A stretch of 42,505 bases of DNA from a virus. The notes below the pieces were generated by a model. The model saw only the letters and a list, made by a program, of their open reading frames with translations, ran no database searches and was not told the origin of the DNA. Shown here piece after piece: positions 36,941-42,505 of this stretch (position 1 is its first letter; the number at the start of each line of letters is the position of its first letter). The position numbers and the translations under genes were made by a program. Location of the stretch: IMG/VR virus record IMGVR_UViG_3300033146_006236, positions 1-42,505 of that record; one strand, 5' to 3'.

Positions 36941-38424
36941 TTGTTGAATGCATATCTGTATGAAAACTTAATCGAAAATAAATCCAAATCTTCTGGAACA
37001 ATCTCTACACTGCCTGTAATAATATAGCAACGCAAATATTCATCGTCAACTATTTCGTACAATTCATTGCTTAGCATCATGTTAGTGAAGTTTTCGGCTT
37101 CCATTTTTGTAACACTACCTGTTTCTATATCAAAAAGGCTGTAAGATTCTTCTACCTCTGAAATAAGTTCCGAATCGGTATGTACGTAATTTACCGATAG
37201 CTCTTTGTTAGTTATTGTACGCTTTGATTTTAGTTTTTCGCTTCGTTTACCTTTTGTGTTGAAATTTTCCCAAACACCAAAACCATTCAAAAATAAAAAT
37301 TGTCTGGCATAAAGTGGCTTTTCGGTAAGGATGAATGTCATCCATTTTGTGAATGCAACATCCGATCCGTCAACTAGGGCCAATTGATATTTGTATATTG
37401 TTTTTGTGGGCGAATGTTGTGTAAGGTTTAGTTTTTCGACCGAACACGGAAATTGTAAAATATTATTGATGTTGGCGGCAATTGATTTTACGTTAACTTC
37501 TTCATCGGTTCTGTCAGTATAATATAGTTTAGCCCTTAAATGTACCGTTTGCGATGTTGCCGTAAAGAAATAATTGAGTAAAAAATATGAATTAACCCAC
37601 AAAAAAACCTGGTAATTAATCCACGTAAGGTAATTTTTATCAGCCCCGGAAAAATCGATTATATCAAAATCAGGGTATTTGGCAAAAGGTATTTTTCCCG
37701 ATAAGGCAAAATAATCGTTTGTTATTGTGTTGAATGTTTCTAAGCCGTCGACAGTGCGATATTTTTCAGCAAGCTGTACCCTGTACTTATCTATCCCATT
37801 CTCAGCGAGTTCAGTGTTGTTAATGTCGGGTAAGTTATGTGGAATATAATCCTTAAACATTTTGCCTAGCTTTATTTGCGTTATCATATCCTTGTCAGGA
37901 TCGAGGCTGAACTCAAATAGATCGATAATTACCGGGGCTTCAAGTTTTGAAAGTTTCCCTATTATCGAATAATCAGAAACCAAGGTCGGTGCCGTTCCAT
38001 CAATGCGATCAACTAAGCTTACATGTTCCGGCAAATTATCAAGTGTTGCATCCCAATTTGTGGTTTGTGATATATTTGTGTTAATCACAATATTAATAAC
38101 ATCAACACACAACGCAGTATAATATTGCGAAAAAATAGGCATGTTGTTAATAGCCGTAACAATATCGGCCATGCTCGTAGTTGCCTGAAATTCGTAATCT
38201 TCGGTTGGTGTGGTCCTTGCAATTAGGTCAAAATAATTCCCAGTATCAAAATTAAGGAACCTGAAAAATTCACCATCAGCAACCATATTGGCCGGGACTG
38301 CTTTTTCAACCACCAATTCGCCACCTGAGCCACTTTCAGCTATCACTTTTTCGCCTTGCAGCTGAAATGGTAATCCATTCCCGGCAAAATCATATAATTT
38401 TGGTTGGTGTAATATAGTTATCAT
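36931..38424 (-). CDS. Tail structural protein, unknown domain
   Basis: 497 residues, strand-rich, no membrane segment or signal. N-terminal part starts I-T-I-L-H-Q-P-K-L-Y-D-F-A-G-N-G-L-P-F-Q-L-Q-G, a type of beginning I associate with Bacteroidota-phage tail-tip proteins. Later segments include W-I-N-Y-Q-V-F-L-W-V-N-S-Y-F and W-M-T-F-I-L-T-E-K-P-L. It shares codons with both neighbours (1 base upstream, 10 bases downstream). Expected in the distal tail. Confidence 0.55.
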   Translation of the reverse strand: MITILHQPKLYDFAGNGLPFQLQGEKVIAESGSGGELVVEKAVPANMVADGEFFRFLNFDTGNYFDLIARTTPTEDYEFQATTSMADIVTAINNMPIFSQYYTALCVDVINIVINTNISQTTNWDATLDNLPEHVSLVDRIDGTAPTLVSDYSIIGKLSKLEAPVIIDLFEFSLDPDKDMITQIKLGKMFKDYIPHNLPDINNTELAENGIDKYRVQLAEKYRTVDGLETFNTITNDYFALSGKIPFAKYPDFDIIDFSGADKNYLTWINYQVFLWVNSYFLLNYFFTATSQTVHLRAKLYYTDRTDEEVNVKSIAANINNILQFPCSVEKLNLTQHSPTKTIYKYQLALVDGSDVAFTKWMTFILTEKPLYARQFLFLNGFGVWENFNTKGKRSEKLKSKRTITNKELSVNYVHTDSELISEVEESYSLFDIETGSVTKMEAENFTNMMLSNELYEIVDDEYLRCYIITGSVEIVPEDLDLFSIKFSYRYAFNKWF

Positions 38425-38894
38425 TATATAGTCGTGTTATGGTGAGATAATATATCGATCGTTACAAAATAGCCAAAATTGGCATCGGCATAATTGTCAA
38501 CAGGTGAAACTTGCACATTATTGATAGCGATATGTTTCACAAATTCGCTTTTCGGCCATCTCATATCAGCACGCAACCTATTGAATATATTGTCAATTAT
38601 TGCTTCTGTATTGTCGTAAATTTCATCTATGCGGTTGTAATCTTCCGTGTCGGCGGCATTATCAATAATCAAAAAAGCAATGGTCCGTTCCTTGTTTACA
38701 TCATCGGCACCGTTATCGTTGTATTTGAAATCGTAGCTATCAAGCAACATTGCAGGGTAATTAACAGAAGTTTGTAGGCCGTTCAAAAATTCTTCAAGCC
38801 CTTTTCTGAAAAAATGTTTTTCCTCGGAAGTGTGGCCCAGGTATTCATTTGCCAAATTTTCAAAATATGAGATATAATTTAAATATGTGCTCAT
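38424..38894 (-). CDS. Probable tail terminator-like protein
   Basis: 156 residues. Two helices at the start (N-Y-I-S-Y-F-E-N-L-A-N-E-Y), strands in the middle (T-I-A-F-L-I-I-D-N-A-A-D), a helix with D-N-I-F-N-R-L-R-A-D-M and final strands ending F-G-Y-F-V-T-I-D-I-L-S. The helix-strand-helix-strand order and size match tail terminator (gpU-like) proteins, and the position after connector genes fits. Assigned from fold pattern and order only. Confidence 0.5.
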   Translation of the reverse strand: MSTYLNYISYFENLANEYLGHTSEEKHFFRKGLEEFLNGLQTSVNYPAMLLDSYDFKYNDNGADDVNKERTIAFLIIDNAADTEDYNRIDEIYDNTEAIIDNIFNRLRADMRWPKSEFVKHIAINNVQVSPVDNYADANFGYFVTIDILSHHNTTI

Positions 38895-39709
38895 TTGTCC
38901 ATTTTTTCGTTTAACTCTGCCAACACATCTGAAAGTAACAAGTTGTCAACTTTTTCAAGTTTAAAAACACTACCTGCTAAATTTCGCCTAATGTTCATCC
39001 ATCCGGCACGGTTGTTACCAAATTCAATAGCCCTTTTATCTGTTTTTTTGTCAGAACCAAAAACAGCCGGGTATTTTTTTGTAAGCCAATACCTTACACC
39101 TGCATAATTGAATAATATTGATTGCTTTGTAATGCTAGATAACCTTCGTACAAGGATGGCTCTACTGTCCAGAAATTCGGAATTAAAAACCTCACGGATA
39201 TCACCACCGCTTTTAAAATCAAAATTTGCCTTTTTTTGCCGATAAAGCACAGCAATAAATTTGTTTAGAATATCCTCATTTTCACTGTCAAAATAATTCA
39301 TAAATAACATGTCGGCAACAATGAATTCACCGAATAACATGTAAGAAAAATTACTTTTGGGGCCATAATATTGTTTCTTATTCATCTGGACACTGCGAAT
39401 AATCCATCTGTTAAAATCCTGTTCTTCAAAAAGAAAACTTTGCAGCTGTAAAAGTTCATCCAGTATGCCATCTTCAACCAGGCTATCTATAATTTTAAAT
39501 TTTTTCCTTTTATTTCTCCGCCCGCCATTTAGCCGCAAAAATGTTTCAAGTAAAAACACTTTATCTTCAAGCCGTTCGCTCAACGGAATTTTGTTAAGTA
39601 TAACAAATTGCACCACCCGCTCCAGCTGATCTCTTACCAGTTCATTATAAAATTCAGGATGTTTGAAATGTGTGGTTTTGTCGTGAATGTCAATGTCTAC
39701 GCTAATCAT
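38891..39709 (-). CDS. Conserved phage protein between connector and tail genes
   Basis: 272 residues, basic and helical. Highlights: D-K-T-T-H-F-K-H-P-E-F-Y-N-E-L, L-L-Q-L-Q-S-F-L-F-E-E-Q-D-F-N-R-W-I, and a final N-N-R-A-G-W-M-N-I-R-R-N-L-A-G. No named family. Similar large helical proteins occur at this place in Bacteroidota phages. Overlaps the next gene by 4 bases. May join head and tail; inferred from order. Confidence 0.5.
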   Translation of the reverse strand: MISVDIDIHDKTTHFKHPEFYNELVRDQLERVVQFVILNKIPLSERLEDKVFLLETFLRLNGGRRNKRKKFKIIDSLVEDGILDELLQLQSFLFEEQDFNRWIIRSVQMNKKQYYGPKSNFSYMLFGEFIVADMLFMNYFDSENEDILNKFIAVLYRQKKANFDFKSGGDIREVFNSEFLDSRAILVRRLSSITKQSILFNYAGVRYWLTKKYPAVFGSDKKTDKRAIEFGNNRAGWMNIRRNLAGSVFKLEKVDNLLLSDVLAELNEKMDK

Positions 39710-39712
39710 ATA

Positions 39713-40699
39713 TTAAATAACTCCTATTTTATTAGTTCCTTCAATGTCAAATACACTCCCCGAATCATCATACGCTGATGAATTTGCATAAGTAGGATAA
39801 TCGCCAATGTTTGCCTTTAAAAAACTTTCGCATGTTTTTAAATATGCATGTCCCATGGCTTTTGCCCTGCCAAAAATACTTTCATATAAGTCGGCTACGG
39901 CTGCACTTTTTATTTTAAAATTCTTTGAATTTTCAACTATTTGTTTTTGATATAAACCGTACTCGTTAAGTTCAGCTAATAGCTCTACACCACCCCTGTA
40001 AATTGTCCTGAACGCAACAGCTTTTTGTAATAATTGTAAAAATTTTGCATTAACCGGGCTTAGGCTGTCTGCCAATATCTGTGTTTTTAATTCGTCAAAA
40101 AATTCCCTGCCAATTAATGGTAGTATATCAAAATCCTCAGCAACTGTTTGTTGGTTGCGCAATTTCAAAAACACTAAGCGGCTTCCGTTTATGTTGTAAA
40201 TTTTCGTAAATTCATCGGTCGAATTCACAAAATTGCGAAGCATAAGTGTATAAGCTTCGCTAGCTGTCCATGTAGGGAAATTAACTTTGCTCAATTCTAA
40301 ATATTTAAGCGCAATATCTAACCTGTTATATCCATTGTGCTTAAAACCAAGCTTCAAGTTTTCCTCCTGCCTTTGAAACAGTGCTTTTTTACCACTTTCC
40401 TCATTTTCAATCCGGTGAAAGCCCTGATTTGAAAATACAGTATTCAAAATATCAAAACCTATGTGAAAGGCTAGGTAAGTAATAGGCTCTTGCAACAACT
40501 TAATAACAGCATCTTGATGCGTACTCGGAACAAAAGGCTCTGCATTATAATGTGTATCCAACTCATTGTACAGTTCTGAACCTATTGTGTCTTCAATAAT
40601 TCGCTCAGCATCAAAAGCAAAAGGCTTTAGTTTTGCAAATTCAAAAGAAACATTAACAGGTAATATCTCCTTAACTCTATCTATATCACGTAATAACAT
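39713..40699 (-). CDS. DUF6712-like head-tail connector protein
   Basis: 328 residues with two related helical halves (about 1-165 and 170-320): each has a helix ending in I-G-x-E-L/F-x-x-E-L, then a helix-rich part. The first half reads D-T-I-G-S-E-L-Y-N-E-L, the second L-I-G-R-E-F-F-D-E-L, suggesting internal duplication. I recognise the DUF6712 pattern found in Bacteroidota phages after portal, comparable to gp6-like connectors. Starts 2 bases after the portal gene. Function by analogy. Confidence 0.65.
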   Translation of the reverse strand: MLLRDIDRVKEILPVNVSFEFAKLKPFAFDAERIIEDTIGSELYNELDTHYNAEPFVPSTHQDAVIKLLQEPITYLAFHIGFDILNTVFSNQGFHRIENEESGKKALFQRQEENLKLGFKHNGYNRLDIALKYLELSKVNFPTWTASEAYTLMLRNFVNSTDEFTKIYNINGSRLVFLKLRNQQTVAEDFDILPLIGREFFDELKTQILADSLSPVNAKFLQLLQKAVAFRTIYRGGVELLAELNEYGLYQKQIVENSKNFKIKSAAVADLYESIFGRAKAMGHAYLKTCESFLKANIGDYPTYANSSAYDDSGSVFDIEGTNKIGVI

Positions 40700-40701
40700 A
40701 T

Positions 40702-42015
40702 TTAGCTTAAATTAGAACTGGTACCGGACCCGGTATCAAGTGTCGTTAAAAAAGTATTTCGGAATCGCAATTGTAAATTATCCATGCTTGGATTATTCAA
40801 ATGCAACATCATTTCAATAGGATCTGCTAATTTTTGCCTTGCTTCCCAGCTCAGCGCATATTGCAATAATAATAATTCACGTTGCATGCTACCACCCTTG
40901 CTATTGCCATACATCAAGCCTAGCAAATCAGGACTTATGCCAGCTGCAATTGCGGTTTGGGTGTCGGCTGCTGTGGAATTAACAAGGTTTTCTTTGTTGA
41001 ATTTTGGTTCAATAAGTTCAATTTCCCACTTATCCCCACCAGGCGTGTCGTCATCACCAAAAAAAGTTATGAGGGCTTTTCTGGCATTTTCAACGCTTGT
41101 AAATTTTTGCTCAAGCTTTTCAATATCAGCCTCAATTTTCGCTTTGCGCACTTTTTTGTCATCAAATTCATCTTCAGGATATTTTTTCTCCCAATACGCA
41201 TAAGGTATTCTGATAATGAAGAAGATATTCAAGACATTATCCATTCCTGCTTTTATCAGTGCAGGTACTTTTTGCGCTATCTCAATCCAATCTTTTGCGC
41301 TGTACCAGTCAGGTAGCGGATAGAAATCGTTTGAAGAAAAAGAATTTGCGATATGCATAAAAACAGACTGACCTTTCAAAGCACCTTCATCTCGCAATTG
41401 TTGGAGATGAGCAAACGGGTCAATTTCATCAAGTAGCAAGTATTTTTTTATATCCTTTTTTTCAGGATCAGGCCACTTACCAGAAACCAATACATTATTT
41501 ATTTTACCATCCTTGTCAGGCACTTCAAGCCTACAATGTAATGAACTGACAGGGTTTAATTTTAAAATTTTAGTGCCCTCAATATTTGGTATCAGTTGAA
41601 CAAATGCACCACCAAACGCCCTAATATTATATTCTGTTTTCGCCAAATACCTTCGAATAACATACGATTGCATTTGCTTAGTAATTTCAGGGTCATCAAT
41701 AACCTTTAATTTTTCCTGCCCATCAGGCAAATAACCTTCAACTTCACAAGGAAAAACACCCTGACCTAATGTAATTTTTGAAATATCGTTAATGGCCCTT
41801 TTCAGAACCGGGGTTTTGCTAATAGTCTGATCAGCAATTTGAGGAAAATCATTATCATCGTACCAAGGAATCGCGTTGAAACTACCCACTTCAACAGGTT
41901 CAATCTCCCTACCCGGTTGAATGGAAGGCAACGACTCATCATCGGTTGTTAACATCAAAACTTTCTTTGATGAAAAACTCACTATTGGGTTTCCTTTACT
42001 ATCAAATTCTGTCAT
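40702..42015 (-). CDS. Portal protein
   Basis: 437 residues. The overall layout is that of Bacteroidota-phage portals: N-terminal arm with N-A-I-P-W-Y-D-D-N-D-F-P, wing region with N-I-R-A-F-G-G-A-F-V-Q-L-I-P, I-L-K-L-N-P-V-S-S-L-H-C-R, clip region, and a C-terminal stem with I-A-A-G-I-S-P-D-L-L-G-L-M-Y-G and S-M-Q-R-E-L-L-L-L-Q. It forms the ring at one capsid vertex where TerL docks and the tail joins. It overlaps the 97-residue gene by 4 bases. TerL is at the other edge of the window, so the order terminase-portal is restored if the map is circular. Confidence 0.85.
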   Translation of the reverse strand: MTEFDSKGNPIVSFSSKKVLMLTTDDESLPSIQPGREIEPVEVGSFNAIPWYDDNDFPQIADQTISKTPVLKRAINDISKITLGQGVFPCEVEGYLPDGQEKLKVIDDPEITKQMQSYVIRRYLAKTEYNIRAFGGAFVQLIPNIEGTKILKLNPVSSLHCRLEVPDKDGKINNVLVSGKWPDPEKKDIKKYLLLDEIDPFAHLQQLRDEGALKGQSVFMHIANSFSSNDFYPLPDWYSAKDWIEIAQKVPALIKAGMDNVLNIFFIIRIPYAYWEKKYPEDEFDDKKVRKAKIEADIEKLEQKFTSVENARKALITFFGDDDTPGGDKWEIELIEPKFNKENLVNSTAADTQTAIAAGISPDLLGLMYGNSKGGSMQRELLLLQYALSWEARQKLADPIEMMLHLNNPSMDNLQLRFRNTFLTTLDTGSGTSSNLS

Positions 42016-42305
42016 TTCAATAAATTAAATTCTACATTGCCGGCATAAAATAAAATGGAATGAATCCAAACCGGGTAAACATGCCCTATTTCAAAACCAT
42101 TTTCATCAACAGGTTGTACGGCTTTCATATCGTTTAACTTCATGTTCATTTTCAAACCCGTTTTTTTTCCTCTTTTAATAAATCTGAACTTTCCTTCCTT
42201 GCTTATAAATGCAACTGAAAATATTTTGTCTTTACCATCTGGTAATTTTCTTTCATCCCAGTCGGCCAGTACAGCATTTAAAGCTGTTACCCGTCTTAAA
42301 ATCAT
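42012..42305 (-). CDS. Small protein before portal, unknown
   Basis: 97 residues, basic, strand-rich (I-F-S-V-A-F-I-S-K-E-G-K-F-R-F-I-K-R-G-K-K) ending V-W-I-H-S-I-L-F-Y-A-G-N-V-E-F-N. Its final codons overlap the portal start (ATGA-type), so translation is coupled. First gene of the tail operon, 33 bases after a TGTCCTTTT box. No family recognised. Confidence 0.5.
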   Translation of the reverse strand: MILRRVTALNAVLADWDERKLPDGKDKIFSVAFISKEGKFRFIKRGKKTGLKMNMKLNDMKAVQPVDENGFEIGHVYPVWIHSILFYAGNVEFNLLK

Positions 42306-42337
42306 ATTTCAAAAGTGAGCAAATCAACCATTTTACA

Positions 42338-42345
42338 AAAGGACA
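42338..42345 (-). promoter_or_regulatory. TGTCCTTTT box before the portal operon
   Basis: The minus strand reads ATTGTCCTTTTGTAAAATGG, 33 bases upstream of the start of the first gene. A TTG lies only about 13 bp further upstream, unlike the 19-bp host promoter. This is the best-placed of four such late boxes. Confidence 0.4.
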
Positions 42346-42415
42346 ATTATATGCTCAATAATTACACTCTATAAAAAAAACATGCTTAAAGTGAATTGAA
42401 AGAAATGTGCGGAGC

Positions 42416-42490
42416 AACTTCGTTGTAAGTTATTAAGGGGCAAATGGTTATAATTATATACCAAACCCCTTAATAACTTACTACGAAGTT
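42416..42490. repeat. 25-bp-arm inverted repeat near the right edge
   Basis: AACTTCGTTGTAAGTTATTA then AGGGG (42416-42440) is mirrored at 42466-42490 with one mismatch; the 25-base spacer is itself nearly palindromic. No T-run follows, so it is not a simple terminator. It could be a small mobile repeat (MITE-like), a bidirectional structural element or a site used by phage proteins. Confidence 0.55.
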
Positions 42491-42505
42491 ACCCCTCTGG
42501 TAAGA

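Overview
The window is almost entirely one temperate tailed-phage genome (Caudoviricetes, HK97-type head, siphovirus-like long tail) of a Bacteroidota host, probably Sphingobacteriales (Mucilaginibacter/Pedobacter-like). The basis for that is: AT-rich DNA; promoters of the Bacteroidota type (TTG, about 19 bp, TAnnTTTG); A/T-rich leaders instead of Shine-Dalgarno sequences; many phage families restricted to Bacteroidota; and two dispersed repeats of the type found in such genomes (8548-8567 and about 17125-17148). Taxonomy is inferred, since no rRNA or tRNA is present.

Layout. (1) 1-1.98 kb: two small early-type genes, then about 950 bp of regulatory DNA with a TATCAGC operator array, a candidate small RNA and a decayed gene end. 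(2) 1.98-14.04 kb, all minus: packaging and head genes (TerL, DUF5662 protein, TerS, PLD-like protein, major capsid, ClpP-type protease with scaffold-like tail) and adhesin or fibre genes (BspA-like repeats, pyocin-knob fibre, duplicated-domain protein). (3) 14.04-14.72 kb: an array of TGTAGTAA repeats, a candidate origin. (4) 14.7-21.9 kb, minus: early and replication operon of many small genes, a DnaG-type primase fused to a helicase-like ATPase, a free-standing DnaA domain IV protein and a Cro-like regulator. (5) 21.9-25.4 kb: immunity region with a palindromic operator, repressor, co-transcribed lipoprotein, and a second XRE regulator divergent from a four-helix membrane protein. (6) 25.4-27.7 kb, plus: an accessory operon (acidic protein plus HTH protein) and the tyrosine integrase. 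(7) 27.7-42.3 kb, minus: tape measure, an inserted accessory module (31.4-33.6 kb), tail and baseplate genes, head-tail connector and portal.

The integrase lies between two phage blocks and its stop codon overlaps that of the tape-measure gene. Portal sits at the right edge and terminase at the left edge. Joining the window ends would restore a terminase-portal order, so this is probably a circularly permuted, near-complete phage genome of about 42.5 kb rather than an integrated prophage with host flanks. That is inference; the end-to-end junction cannot be seen.

The most unusual signal is a 95-bp cassette present twice in opposite orientation (25391-25485 and 33670-33764, 92/95 identical). 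Each copy lies upstream of an accessory operon that begins with an acidic protein and continues with DNA-binding proteins, as in anti-CRISPR (acr-aca) loci. Each copy also carries an AT-rich palindrome and an opposite-facing TATATTTG element followed by a short conserved stretch and a terminator. This predicts twin RNAs of about 60 nt whose conserved core is complementary to the 5' leader of the adjacent accessory mRNA.
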